Shown: positions 18,494-27,051, counted from the stretch's first letter. The stretch is DNA of 64,000 nt from Inquilinus sp. Marseille-Q2685 (GCF_916619195.1 NZ_CAKAKL010000001.1:1364001-1428000); one strand, 5' to 3'. The notes: generated by a model from the sequence alone, not told the origin. A program made the numbers and translations.

Positions 18494-18931
18494 TCACGCC
18501 CGGATCAAAGCGAGCCCGCTGTCCGGGTCGAGCGCCTTGCGCAGATGGGCCGGTGCCTCGGTCACGATCAGCTCCAGCGTCGGCCGCACCCGGGCCTCGG
18601 CCAGGTGGCCGGCCAGGGCCGTGCCGTCACGGCGGCCGAGCACCAGATGCACATGCAGCGCCGGCTTGCCTTCGGGCGACACCGCGACGTCGCCGATTAG
18701 CGACGCCACCTCGACCTGCTCCTTCACCGGGATCGGCAGGTACTCCTTCCGCTCCCAGTCGAAATAGCGCAGCCCGGCCTCGCTGAAGGCGCCGATGCCG
18801 GTGATCTGGGCCGCGGTCAGCCGCTCCGCCTCGGCGAAGCGCTGCAGGTTCTCCATCACCGCCTCCCCGGTCTCGAGGATGACGGCGAAGACCCTCTGGC
18901 CGTCGGCCGCGTGCAGCTGCTTGACGATCAT
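18494..18931 (-). CDS. PPC (DUF296) domain protein
   Basis: A 145-residue single-domain protein of the plants-and-prokaryotes-conserved family. The signature region is ALHVHLVLGRRDGTALAGHL near residues 90-110, with the HxH pair that binds metal in structures of the family, and GIGAFSEAGLRYFD earlier. Prokaryotic members form trimers; a DNA-binding role is often annotated but unproven. Probably cotranscribed with the CsbD gene. Confidence 0.85.
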   Translation of the reverse strand: MIVKQLHAADGQRVFAVILETGEAVMENLQRFAEAERLTAAQITGIGAFSEAGLRYFDWERKEYLPIPVKEQVEVASLIGDVAVSPEGKPALHVHLVLGRRDGTALAGHLAEARVRPTLELIVTEAPAHLRKALDPDSGLALIRA

Positions 18932-19018
18932 CCCATCGCTCCCGTGGCGCTCGTTATGGCAACGAGACCCCGGGGCGATGCGTTCCGCTACGTCAAGCCA
19001 GCCGCCCGAAACATTGAT

Positions 19019-19050
19019 CCGTCATGGCGAGGCGCGCAGCGCCATGACGG
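19019..19050. repeat. Inverted repeat (CCGTCATGGCG hairpin)
   Basis: CCGTCATGGCG (19019-19029) and CGCCATGACGG (19040-19050) form a perfect 11-bp stem around a 10-base GC loop. It lies in the 157-bp gap between murA (ending at 19089) and the PPC gene (starting at 18931), both on the minus strand. It may terminate or process the murA transcript; no T-run follows on the minus strand. Confidence 0.55.
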
Positions 19051-19088
19051 GGAAGGGACCGAAGAGTCGATCTCGAAGGCTGCCGGTA

Positions 19089-20426
19089 TCAGAGGTCGAC
19101 ACGCCGGATCCGGGCGCCGCAGCGGCGCAGCCGGTCGACCAGGCTGTCATAGCCGCGGTCGACATGCTCGACCCCGTGCAGCGTGCTGGTGCCCCCGGCG
19201 CCCAGCGCCGCGATCAGCAGGCCGGCGCCGGCGCGGATGTCGGTCGCCGTCACCTCCGCCCCGTGCAGCGCCGGGACGCCGCGGATCACGGCGTGGTTGC
19301 GCACCACCCGGATGTTGGCGCCCATGCGCTGCAATTCCGGCACATGGCGGAAGCGGTTCTCGAACAGGGTCTCGGTGACCATGGCCGCGCCCTCGGCGCA
19401 GGACAGCAGCGCCATGGCCTGGGGCTGCAGGTCGGTGGCGAAACCGGGATAGGGCTGGGTCATGATGTCGACGCCGACGAGGCCGCCGGCGCCGCGCCGG
19501 GCGATGATGGCACCGTCGGCCGCCGCGATGTCGATCCCCGCCTCCTCGAACACCGGCAGGGCGGCGCTCAGCAGCTCGGTGGAGGCCCCGGCCAGGCGCA
19601 GCTCGCCGCCAGTGGCCGCGGCGGCGCAGATCAGGGTGCCCAGCTCGATCCGGTCCGGCAGCACGTCGTAGTCGGCGCCGTGCAGCCGGTCGACGCCCGT
19701 GATATGCAGCGTGTCGGTGCCGATGCCGTCGATGCGAGCGCCCATCGCCGCGAGGCAGCGGGCCAGGTCGGTCACCTCCGGCTCGCGCGCGGCGTTGGTG
19801 ATGCTGGTCTCGCCCTTGGCCAGCGTCGCCGCCAGCATCAGGTTCTGGGTGGCGCCGACCGACGGGAACGGCAGCACGATGGCGGCGCCGCGCAGCCCGC
19901 CCGGCGCGTTCAGCACCACCTCGCCGCCCTCGATCTCGGCGGCCGCCCCCATCTGGCGGAAGCCGGCGAGATGGAAGTCGACCGGCCGCAGGCCGATGGC
20001 GTCGCCGCCCGGCAGCGGCAGGGCGATACGGCCCAGCCGGGCCAGCGCCGCGCCGGCGATCAGGAAGGAGGCGCGCATGCGGGCGACCAGCGCCGAGTCG
20101 ACCCGGCCGGTGCCGAAGCCGGCGCCGCCCATGGTGCCGGACAGGGCCGGGCCGCTCTCGTCCCACGAGACCTCGCAGCCGAGCTCGGCCAGGATGCCGG
20201 CCAGAATGGCGACGTCGAGGATGCGCGGCAGGTTGCGCAGCGTCAGCCGCTCGTCGGTCAGGGCGGCGCAGACCATCAGCGGCAGCGCCGCGTTCTTGGC
20301 GCCGGCGACGGCGATCTCGCCCCTGAGGGGCACGCCGCCGTCGATCTCCAGCCGGCCGGCCGCCGACGCGGTCCACCACGGCGCCGCCCGACGGAACGAC
20401 ACGACATTTGCACGCGACATGGGCAC
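19089..20426 (-). CDS. murA: UDP-N-acetylglucosamine 1-carboxyvinyltransferase with Asp in place of the loop Cys
   Basis: Catalyses the first committed step of peptidoglycan synthesis, transfer of enolpyruvate from PEP to UDP-GlcNAc; 445 residues, cytosolic. Family landmarks are KNAALP (K44), MRAS with the PEP-contacting Arg, LPGGDAIGLRPVD, the base-containing TQPYPGFATD, and DRGYDSLVDRL at the C-terminus. The residue equivalent to E. coli Cys115 is Asp142 (codon GAC, 20003-20001), the natural replacement known from fosfomycin-insensitive MurA proteins. The N-terminal ~20 residues before RLEIDGG are longer than usual; MSRANVV, two codons in, is an alternative start. It is not near the dcw cluster. 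Confidence 0.92.
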   Translation of the reverse strand: MPMSRANVVSFRRAAPWWTASAAGRLEIDGGVPLRGEIAVAGAKNAALPLMVCAALTDERLTLRNLPRILDVAILAGILAELGCEVSWDESGPALSGTMGGAGFGTGRVDSALVARMRASFLIAGAALARLGRIALPLPGGDAIGLRPVDFHLAGFRQMGAAAEIEGGEVVLNAPGGLRGAAIVLPFPSVGATQNLMLAATLAKGETSITNAAREPEVTDLARCLAAMGARIDGIGTDTLHITGVDRLHGADYDVLPDRIELGTLICAAAATGGELRLAGASTELLSAALPVFEEAGIDIAAADGAIIARRGAGGLVGVDIMTQPYPGFATDLQPQAMALLSCAEGAAMVTETLFENRFRHVPELQRMGANIRVVRNHAVIRGVPALHGAEVTATDIRAGAGLLIAALGAGGTSTLHGVEHVDRGYDSLVDRLRRCGARIRRVDL

Positions 20427-20565
20427 CCGGCTCCGCAGCTGGTCAGGACATACTCATCGCCGGGATAGCACGATCGATCGCACAGAACAGACAGTTCTTG
20501 CGTTGCCTCTCCCCACTTACGAGCCTTTTCAAAACACCGCCGTTGTGCCGGCCTATCTCTTCTAT

Positions 20566-20605
20566 CCTCCCCCTCCCCTTGCGGGAGGGGGCAAGGGGGA
20601 GGGGG
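20566..20605. repeat. G/C-rich palindromic element (copy 2, imperfect)
   Basis: C-rich arm CCTCCCCCTCCCCTTGC and G-rich arm GCAAGGGGGAGGGGG pair imperfectly around GGGAGGG. It is related in composition to the copies at 3309 and 20706. Confidence 0.6.
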
Positions 20606-20705
20606 TTCTCTCGGATCGAGCCGGCCTAGACTGCCACAAACCGGCACGGACGCGAGTTCAGTACCTACCCATTCGCGCGCGGACGCGCGCAGCCCCCTCC
20701 CCCTA

Positions 20706-20728
20706 CCCCCTCCCGCGACGGGAGGGGG
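20706..20728. repeat. G/C-rich palindromic element (copy 3)
   Basis: Perfect 10-bp arms CCCCCTCCCG (20706-20715) and CGGGAGGGGG (20719-20728) with a CGA loop. The core is shared with the copy at 3309-3335. Confidence 0.7.
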
Positions 20729-20770
20729 AGAGTGGAAAACATGTGTCGGTTTAGATGATCGATCGTTGCT

Positions 20771-21520
20771 TCAAATCTCAGGCCGCCGCGCGAAGCCGGT
20801 CGCCAATTGATGCGCCCAGTCCGGACGGCCGTTCTCCGCCGCCCTTCGGACCGCGCGATCGTGGTCGTAGGGGATGGCGATCAGCTCGGCCGCCACCGTG
20901 TCGCCGCTCAATTCCAGCATCGCGTAGCGGGCGGCTGGGGATCCCGATTCGGAGACATGGGCCGGCGGAGTGGGATCGTCATAGGCCGGGGCGCCGATGC
21001 TGCCGGGGTTGAGCACCCAGCGCCCGTCCGGCAGGCGCAGCAGCCACGGCAGGTGGCTGTGGCCGCACAGGATGACCGGGCCGGCGACGCCGTCCAGCCG
21101 CGCGGCGATGGCGGCGGCCGGGGCGCGCACCAGCCGGCCGGCCTCGACATCCTCCAGCAGATAGGCGTTGTCGTCCTCCGGCCTCGCATGGAAGGCGACA
21201 ATGCCGCCCGGCAGGTCGAGCCGCATCGGCAGGGCGCCGAGCCAGGCCCGGCCGGCGGCGTCGAGCGCGCGGCGGGCATAGCCGTCGGAGGTGCTCGTCG
21301 GCTCGTCCCGGTCCTCCCACACCCAGCGGTCGTGGTTGCCGCGCACGGTCGGCCAGCCCTTGGCCATCAGCAGGTCGAGCGTCTCGCGCGGCCAGAGGGG
21401 GCCGGAGACGCAGTCGCCCAGATTGACGACGGCGTCGGCGCCGCGGCGGCCGAGATCGGCCAGCACGGCCTCGAGGGCCGGGAGATTGCCGTGGATGTCG
21501 GCGAGGACGGCAAGGCGCAT
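20771..21520 (-). CDS. Calcineurin-like metallophosphatase (YfcE/MJ0936-like)
   Basis: A 249-residue phosphoesterase with the metal-binding motifs in order: D8-x-H10 (LADIHGN), GDC with Asp36, GNHD (Asn62-His63), and GHSHLPW followed by LNPGSIG, the closing motif of the family. The start at MRLAVLADIH is where the fold begins. Likely a cytosolic phosphodiesterase or nucleotidase of unknown substrate. It starts 62 bp after tctA ends on the same strand, so it may be the last gene of that transcript. Confidence 0.87.
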   Translation of the reverse strand: MRLAVLADIHGNLPALEAVLADLGRRGADAVVNLGDCVSGPLWPRETLDLLMAKGWPTVRGNHDRWVWEDRDEPTSTSDGYARRALDAAGRAWLGALPMRLDLPGGIVAFHARPEDDNAYLLEDVEAGRLVRAPAAAIAARLDGVAGPVILCGHSHLPWLLRLPDGRWVLNPGSIGAPAYDDPTPPAHVSESGSPAARYAMLELSGDTVAAELIAIPYDHDRAVRRAAENGRPDWAHQLATGFARRPEI

Positions 21521-21582
21521 GTTGACCCTTCGGCGAGAGGCGAGACGGATCACGATGCCGCCCTGCCCCGCCGTTGGGAAGC

Positions 21583-23082
21583 CTACTCCGCCAGCGCCTG
21601 CTCGCGCTTGCGCGTGACCGCCGGGACCAGCATCGCCAGCAGCAGGATCGCCACGATGGCCAGCAGCACCGCGCTGATCGGATGGGTCAGGAACACGGTG
21701 AAGTCGCCGTCCGACAGCAGCATGGCGCGGCGGAAGTTCTCCTCCAGCTGCGGCCCCAGCACCAGGCCGAGCAGCAGCGGCGCCGGCTCGGCCTTCACCT
21801 TGACGAAGACATAGCCGACCACGGCGAAGCCCAGCATCAGCCAGACATTGAACATGCTGTTGGCGATGCCGTAGGTGCCGATGCAGCAGAACAGCACGAT
21901 GGCCGGGAACATCAGCCGGTAGGGGATCTTCAGCATCGAGATCCAGATGCCGATCAGCGGCAGGTTGATCACCAGCAGCATCAGGTTGCCGACCCACATG
22001 CTGGCGACCACGCCCCAGACCAGCTGCGGCTGCTCGGTCATGATCTGGGGGCCGGGCTGGATGCCGTGCATCATCAGCGCCCCGATCATCAGCGCCATCA
22101 GGGCGTTGGACGGGATGCCCAGCGTCAGCAGCGGGATGAAGCTGGTCTGCGCCCCGGCGTTGTTCGCCGCCTCCGGCCCCGCCACGCCCTCGATCGCGCC
22201 CTTGCCGAAGCGGCCGGGGTCGCGCGCCAGCTTCTTCTCCATGGCATAGGCGGTGAAGGGCGGCAGCGCCGCCCCGCCCCCGGGCAGCACGCCGAGGAAG
22301 GAGCCGATGGCGGTGCCGCGCAGCATCGCCGGGAAAGCCTGGCGCAGATCGGCCCGGCGGGGCATCAGGTCCCGCACTTTCCGGCTGACCAGCTGGCGCG
22401 ATTGCGGCCGGTCGAGATTGGCCATGATCTCGCCGAGCCCGAACAGGCCCATGGCGATCGGCACGAAGTCGAGCCCGTCGCCCAGCTCCGGGATGCCGAA
22501 GGTCAGGCGCGAGGCGCCGGAGGAGACGTCGATGCCGACGGTGCCGAGCAGCAGGCCCAGCACCACCATGGCCAGCGCCTTGGCCACCGAGCCGTGCGCC
22601 AGGATCACCGCCGCGATCAGGCCGAGCACCAGCAGGCTGAAATACTCGACCGCGGTGAACTCGAGCGCCAGGGCGGCGAGCGGCAGGGCAAGGACGGCGA
22701 TCACCACCGTCGCCACCGAGCCGGCGAAGAAGGAGGAGATGGCGGCGATGGCCAGCGCCAGCCCGGCCTTGCCCTGGCGCGCCATCTGGTGGCCGTCGAG
22801 GCAGGTGACGACCGACGAGGTCTCGCCCGGCACATTGACCAGGATCGCCGTGGTCGAGCCGCCGTACTGCGCGCCGTAGAAGATGCCGGCGAGCATGATG
22901 AAGGCCGAGGCCGGCTCGAGCCCGAAGGTGAAGGGCAGCAGCAGCGCCACGGTCGGGATCGGCCCGATGCCGGGCAGCACGCCGATCGCCGTGCCGATCA
23001 GCACGCCGAACAGGCAGTACAGCAGGTTCTGCCACTGCAGCGCCGTGGCCAGGCCGAGAAGCAGGTTGTCGAACAGGTCCAT
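21583..23082 (-). CDS. tctA: Tripartite tricarboxylate transporter large permease, TctA
   Basis: A 499-residue, roughly twelve-helix membrane subunit of a TctABC secondary transporter. The family motif GVLPGIGPIPTVALLLP lies near residues 34-50, FYGAQYGGSTTAILVNVPGE near 68-87, and the repeated counterpart GVLPGGGAALPPFTAY in the second half. It moves carboxylates such as citrate, with TctB in the membrane and TctC as periplasmic receptor. It starts 8 bp after tctB ends. Confidence 0.94.
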   Translation of the reverse strand: MDLFDNLLLGLATALQWQNLLYCLFGVLIGTAIGVLPGIGPIPTVALLLPFTFGLEPASAFIMLAGIFYGAQYGGSTTAILVNVPGETSSVVTCLDGHQMARQGKAGLALAIAAISSFFAGSVATVVIAVLALPLAALALEFTAVEYFSLLVLGLIAAVILAHGSVAKALAMVVLGLLLGTVGIDVSSGASRLTFGIPELGDGLDFVPIAMGLFGLGEIMANLDRPQSRQLVSRKVRDLMPRRADLRQAFPAMLRGTAIGSFLGVLPGGGAALPPFTAYAMEKKLARDPGRFGKGAIEGVAGPEAANNAGAQTSFIPLLTLGIPSNALMALMIGALMMHGIQPGPQIMTEQPQLVWGVVASMWVGNLMLLVINLPLIGIWISMLKIPYRLMFPAIVLFCCIGTYGIANSMFNVWLMLGFAVVGYVFVKVKAEPAPLLLGLVLGPQLEENFRRAMLLSDGDFTVFLTHPISAVLLAIVAILLLAMLVPAVTRKREQALAE

Positions 23083-23090
23083 GGTGCGGC

Positions 23091-23537
23091 CTAGAAACGC
23101 GGCCAGACCGGCACCGGCAGGTCCAGCAGCACGATGAACAGGATCACCGCAGCGGCGGCGAGTGCGACGGCGAAGACCGCGGTCTCGCGCAGCCGCGTCT
23201 CGCGGCTGGCGAGGCCGGCGACGATGACGGTCGCGAAGGCGGCGATGGCCAGGCCGGCCTTGGCGGCGAGCAGGGCGAAGACGGCGACGGCGGCGAGAAT
23301 GCCGAGGATCGGCCGCAGCTTCGGCGCCTCGATCCCTTCTCCGCCGATCGCCAGGCTGCGCAGGGCGAAGACGAGGCCGAAGCCGGCGGCGCCGACCGAC
23401 AGCACCCGCGGCATGAAGCCCGGCCCCATATCGGCCGGGCTGCCGAAGCCGAGCTTGCGGGTGGCGACCAGGACGACGGCCGCCACGGCGCAGAGGAAAA
23501 GGCCGAACAGCAGGTCCGGCCAGTTGATGCGCGTCAC
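23091..23537 (-). CDS. tctB: Tripartite tricarboxylate transporter small permease, TctB
   Basis: A 148-residue subunit with four hydrophobic segments, as expected for TctB. The first helix LLFGLFLCAVAAVVLVATRK and the motif FGSPADMGPGFMPRVLS are typical. It is placed between tctC (4 bp away) and tctA in the standard order C-B-A. Confidence 0.9.
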   Translation of the reverse strand: MTRINWPDLLFGLFLCAVAAVVLVATRKLGFGSPADMGPGFMPRVLSVGAAGFGLVFALRSLAIGGEGIEAPKLRPILGILAAVAVFALLAAKAGLAIAAFATVIVAGLASRETRLRETAVFAVALAAAAVILFIVLLDLPVPVWPRF

Positions 23538-23541
23538 CCCG

Positions 23542-24519
23542 TCACTCGCCCTTGATGCCGGCGTCGGCGATCACCTTGCCCCAGGCCGCGGTGTTGGTGG
23601 CGAGCCAGGAGCCGAGATCCGCCGGCGGGCCGGCGACGACCCGGCCGCCCTGCTGGGCGATCCGCTCCGCCACCTCCGGCTGCTTCAGGATCTCGCCGAG
23701 CGCCTGGTTCAGCCTGTCGACCAAAGCGGGCGGCGAGCCGGCGGTGGTCAGCAGGCCCTGCCAGGACCCGACATCGGCGGAGGGCAGCTTGGCCTCGGTG
23801 AAGGTCGGGATGTCGGGCGCGCTGGCGATCCGGTCCTTCCCGGTCACCGCAATGCCGCGCAGCTGCCCGTTGGCGACGAAGGGCAGGGTCGCGGTGGCGC
23901 CGTTGATGATCACCTTGCTCTCGCCCGAGACCACGGCCTGGGTGGCCGCGGAGCCGCCGCGATAGGGCACGGTCTTCCACTGGATGCCGAGATCCTTCGC
24001 CATGGCGACGGCGGTGATGTGGTTGACGCCGCCGATGCCGGAATTGGCCACCGCCAGCTTGCCGGGGTTGGCCTTGGCGTAGTCGACCAGCTCGGCCGCA
24101 TTGGTCACCGGCAGGTCCTTGTTCACCGCCAGCACATAGGGCACGAACATGATCATGCCGACCGGCGCCAAATCCTTGAGCGGATCGTAGGACAGGTCGC
24201 TGAACAGGCCCGGCGCGGTGGCGATCGAGCCGACATCGGCCAGGAGCAGCGTGTGCGCGTCCGGGTCGGCCTTGGCCACCGCGTCGGCGCCGATATTGCC
24301 GGCCGCGCCCGGCTTGTTCTCGACCACCACGGTCTGGCCGATGGCCTCGGACAGCTTCGGCGCGATGATGCGCGCCAGCGTGTCTGAGGTGCCGCCCGGC
24401 GCGTAGGGGACGATGATGCGGACGGTGCGTTCGAAATTCTGTGCTGCGGCCGGGCCGACGGCGGTCCCGAGCACGGCGAGGCCGGCGGCGAGCGCGAGCG
24501 CGCTGCGTCTGGTGATCAT
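23542..24519 (-). CDS. tctC: Tripartite tricarboxylate transporter periplasmic receptor, TctC (Bug family)
   Basis: A 325-residue periplasmic binding protein. The signal peptide is visible (MITRRSALALAAGLAVLG to an AAAQ cleavage site near residue 27). The mature N-terminus PVRIIVPYAPGG-like sequence (TVRIIVPYAPGGTSDTLAR) and the VENKPGAAGNIG block are Bug-family signatures. A GGAGGA site precedes the ATG by six bases, which excludes the longer frame to 24645. The ligand is a carboxylate; identity not readable. Confidence 0.93.
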   Translation of the reverse strand: MITRRSALALAAGLAVLGTAVGPAAAQNFERTVRIIVPYAPGGTSDTLARIIAPKLSEAIGQTVVVENKPGAAGNIGADAVAKADPDAHTLLLADVGSIATAPGLFSDLSYDPLKDLAPVGMIMFVPYVLAVNKDLPVTNAAELVDYAKANPGKLAVANSGIGGVNHITAVAMAKDLGIQWKTVPYRGGSAATQAVVSGESKVIINGATATLPFVANGQLRGIAVTGKDRIASAPDIPTFTEAKLPSADVGSWQGLLTTAGSPPALVDRLNQALGEILKQPEVAERIAQQGGRVVAGPPADLGSWLATNTAAWGKVIADAGIKGE

Positions 24520-24739
24520 GGTTGGTCCTCCCCCTGATGAATCGTCCGGTCGCTCGTCTTGCGGCGGGCTTAGGCGGACGGTACGGAGGAGACCGATCCG
24601 ACTCCATGTCCAAGACGGCATCGATCGATGCCCTGCATGCATCAATCGGAGGCGATGGACCTTGGCCCCATTCCTGCCATCAAAGGCGCGTTAACTTTTC
24701 TTTTTCATATCGATTTCACTTCTCCCCCTGGGGGCTTAT

Positions 24740-25753
24740 ATGACGATCGATAGGGATACTCTCGTCTACCTGCGACAGAACATAGAAAACGAAATAAAGC
24801 AGAACCTCGAATCGCGACTATTCAAGCTCTACACGATCATCGGCGCCGCTTTCCTCGGTGGCGTCGGGATCATCGGCTTTCCCTGGGCAGTCTCATACAT
24901 CGACGACAAAATCCAGAACGCCGTCGAACAGAGGGTTGCGGAGACAAAGGCAGTCACCGACCAGGCGCGACAGATCGCCGAAAGCGCGCGGCGGGACGTG
25001 GACAAGGCTCTGACCGAGATCGACGTCAAGCGCGCCGCGCTCGCGGCCGACCTGGAGGATATCCAGGCGAAGTCGAGCGGCGCGGCCGAGAGGCTCGGCA
25101 CGTTGCGCGGCGAGATGCAGGCGCGGTCGGAGGAGATGGCAGCGCAGCTCGATCAGGTAAAGCAGAGGCTGGACGAGGCTCGTGACCAGGCACAGGCCCT
25201 GTCCGACCGTCTGCGCACGGCGATCCCGGACGCCGGCGTGGTCGCGTCCCTGGCCCACGACCTCAACGTGGTGGTCGAGCAGGTGAAGCAGCTCGACCTC
25301 ACCGTGAAGACGATAGCCCAGCAGAGCGGCTCCCAGCCGATGACAGTCGATGAAGAAAGCCGGGCGGTGCAGCTTTCCACATTGCAGCAGAGCACCGGTG
25401 AAAATGCCGCAAAAGTCCAGGAAGCCGCCTCGACCCAGACCGTCTATCTCCAATTCGCGAGACTGAGCCGGGACAGCGCCAAGGCCGTCAGCGCCCAGCT
25501 TCAGGCGCGCGGCTGGCGCATTCCCGGGGAGGAGCGGATCGACAGTGCGGCCGGGTTGAGCGAGATCCGGTGCTATTACGAAGAGGATTGCGAGCGGGCG
25601 AAGGCGTTGGAGACCGACACCGAAGCGGCTCTCGCGCAGCTCGGCTATGGCGACATCGCGGTCACGATCCGCCCGCTTCTCAGCTATTCGCCCAAGCCGC
25701 GGCTCGGAATCCTGGAGATCTGGCTCGGGCTCGGCAAGGCCTCTGCCTCCTGA
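24740..25753 (+). CDS. Membrane-anchored coiled-coil protein, function unknown
   Basis: A 337-residue protein, not assigned to a family. Visible layout: a short N-terminal charged segment; one transmembrane helix at about 31-53 (YTIIGAAFLGGVGIIGFPWA); a long charged coiled coil at about 55-165; a spacer; and a compact C-terminal domain at 234-330 starting TVYLQFARLSRDSAK. That domain contains LQARGWRIPGEERI and EIRCYYEEDCERAKAL, resembling small ligand- or partner-binding modules that follow LytR_C/SPOR-like folds. Codon use and the A/T-rich leader differ somewhat from neighbours. It diverges from tctC and is followed by a DUF1349 gene. Confidence 0.7.
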   Translation: MTIDRDTLVYLRQNIENEIKQNLESRLFKLYTIIGAAFLGGVGIIGFPWAVSYIDDKIQNAVEQRVAETKAVTDQARQIAESARRDVDKALTEIDVKRAALAADLEDIQAKSSGAAERLGTLRGEMQARSEEMAAQLDQVKQRLDEARDQAQALSDRLRTAIPDAGVVASLAHDLNVVVEQVKQLDLTVKTIAQQSGSQPMTVDEESRAVQLSTLQQSTGENAAKVQEAASTQTVYLQFARLSRDSAKAVSAQLQARGWRIPGEERIDSAAGLSEIRCYYEEDCERAKALETDTEAALAQLGYGDIAVTIRPLLSYSPKPRLGILEIWLGLGKASAS

Positions 25754-25821
25754 ATCCACCCTTGCCCGGCTCGCCGGCCTCGCGTCTCATGGCGGCAAGC
25801 ATGGCAAAGGGGAGAGAGGCA

Positions 25822-26427
25822 ATGAAGATCCTGGACGAGACCTTCCTGTCCCCTGCCCTCGACCCGCGCCTGGCCTGGACCAACCCGCCGCCGGACTGGT
25901 CGATCGGGCCGGAGGGCTTGAGGCTGCGCACCGCCGCCGGGACCGATTTCTGGCAGGGCACGCATTACGGCTTCCGGGTCGACAACGGCCATGTGCTGGC
26001 GCTGCCGGTGGCCGGCGACTTCGTGATGGAGACGGTGGTGCGCGGCACCCCCCTGCACCAGTACGACCAGGCCGGGCTGATCGTGCGCCAGTCGCCGGAG
26101 AGCTGGATCAAGACCTCGGTCGAGTTCGAGACGGCGGCGCACAGCCGTCTCGGCGCCGTGGTCACCAATGCCGGCTGGTCCGACTGGTCGACCCAGGACG
26201 TGCCGACCCGGCCGGGCGGCACCACCGGTTTCCGCATCCGCCGCACCGGCGCCGACTACATCGTCGAGGCGGCGCCGGAGGGCGACGACCGCTGGGTGCA
26301 GCTGCGCATCGCCCGGCTGCACGCCGATGACGGCGCCGGCCCGGTGCTGGCCGGCCTTTACGCCTGCAGCCCGAAGGACGCCGGCTACGAGGCGCGGTTC
26401 GCCCATCTGCGGATCGCGCGGCCGTGA
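25822..26427 (+). CDS. DUF1349 domain protein (YesU-like concanavalin fold)
   Basis: A 201-residue single-domain protein of the DUF1349 group. Typical features are WTNPPPDWSIGPEGLRLRTA near the start, the segment QYDQAGLIVRQSPESWIKTSVEFE, and LGAVVTNAGWSDWS. The family adopts a lectin-like beta-sandwich and is suspected to act on or bind carbohydrates. A GGGAGAGAGG site sits just upstream of the ATG at 25822. It lies 68 bp after the coiled-coil gene; whether they share a transcript is unclear. Confidence 0.85.
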   Translation: MKILDETFLSPALDPRLAWTNPPPDWSIGPEGLRLRTAAGTDFWQGTHYGFRVDNGHVLALPVAGDFVMETVVRGTPLHQYDQAGLIVRQSPESWIKTSVEFETAAHSRLGAVVTNAGWSDWSTQDVPTRPGGTTGFRIRRTGADYIVEAAPEGDDRWVQLRIARLHADDGAGPVLAGLYACSPKDAGYEARFAHLRIARP

Positions 26428-26522
26428 TATCGGCTTTAAAGGCGACGCGTAGACGGAGGTGGAGACGCGCCCAGGATATTGTTTTATGGTAGATATTGGT
26501 AATAGGCTTCGGGAGATCCCAG

Positions 26523-26768
26523 GTGGCACGGAACACGTCGATTTCACTCGGCGATCACTTCGCCAGCTTCATCGACGCGCAAGTGCAGAGCGGCCGGTAC
26601 GGCTCGGCTAGCGACGTTGTCCGCGCCGGGCTGCGACTGCTGGAAGAACATGAAGCGAGAGTGAAGGCGTTGCAGGATGCGCTGGTCGCGGGCGAGGCGT
26701 CAGGCGAACCTCAGCCCTTCGATAGCGAGGCGTTTCTAGCCCGGATGCGGGCAAAGCATGCGGGGTAG
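26523..26768 (+). CDS. parD: ParD-type antitoxin
   Basis: An 81-residue ribbon-helix-helix antitoxin starting with GTG. The sequence ARNTSISLGDHFASFIDAQVQ and GRYGSASDVVRAGLRLLE is the CC2985/ParD family almost word for word. The C-terminal half, ending FLARMRAKHAG, is the toxin-binding tail. The GTG is chosen because homologues begin there and GGGAG lies 9 bases upstream; an in-frame ATG at 26496 is less likely. The last 11 bp overlap parE. It should neutralise ParE and repress its own promoter. Confidence 0.93.
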   Translation: MARNTSISLGDHFASFIDAQVQSGRYGSASDVVRAGLRLLEEHEARVKALQDALVAGEASGEPQPFDSEAFLARMRAKHAG

Positions 26769-27051
26769 GCTCTACCAGCTCACGCCGCTGGCGGAAGCCG
26801 ATCTGGAGGAAATCTGGCTCTACACGCTTCGCAACTGGTCAATCGAGCAGGCGGACAGCTACCACCGTGATCTTGTTGCGGCAATCGAGGGGCTTGCGAC
26901 GGGCCGGAAGCTCGGACGCACGGTAGATGTGCGTCCCGGTTACCTGAAATATGCCGTCGGAGCCCATGTCGTGTATTTCCGGGAGATCGACGCCGGGATC
27001 GTCGTGGTTCGGGTTCTGTACGGGCGGATGGATGTGCGGCGGCATTTGTGA
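26758..27051 (+). CDS. parE: ParE/RelE-type toxin
   Basis: A 97-residue toxin of the ParE superfamily, with YQLTPLAEADLEEIWLYT at the N-terminus and the conserved GRTVDVRPGYLKYAVGAHVVYFRE and VVVRVLYGRMDVRRHL segments. ParE members poison DNA gyrase. The ATG lies inside the parD frame, giving the usual overlapping antitoxin-toxin order. All conserved blocks are present and no frameshift is seen, so the module appears intact. Confidence 0.93.
   Translation: MRGRLYQLTPLAEADLEEIWLYTLRNWSIEQADSYHRDLVAAIEGLATGRKLGRTVDVRPGYLKYAVGAHVVYFREIDAGIVVVRVLYGRMDVRRHL

Larger units (their letters stand above)
20427..20770. other. Gene-free region rich in palindromic G/C elements
   Basis: The 344 bp upstream of murA hold two G-run/C-run palindromes (20566-20605 and 20706-20728) separated by about 100 bp. 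Between them are alternating CG runs such as CGCGCGCGGACGCGCGC (20674-20690). The murA promoter should lie in the less structured part near 20430-20560. No gene was seen. Confidence 0.5.

Noticed and set aside
26475-26498. Direct repeat GATATTG (26475-26481, 26492-26498) as a ParD operator
   Set aside because: The position fits an autoregulated promoter, but seven-base repeats are too short to support without further copies.
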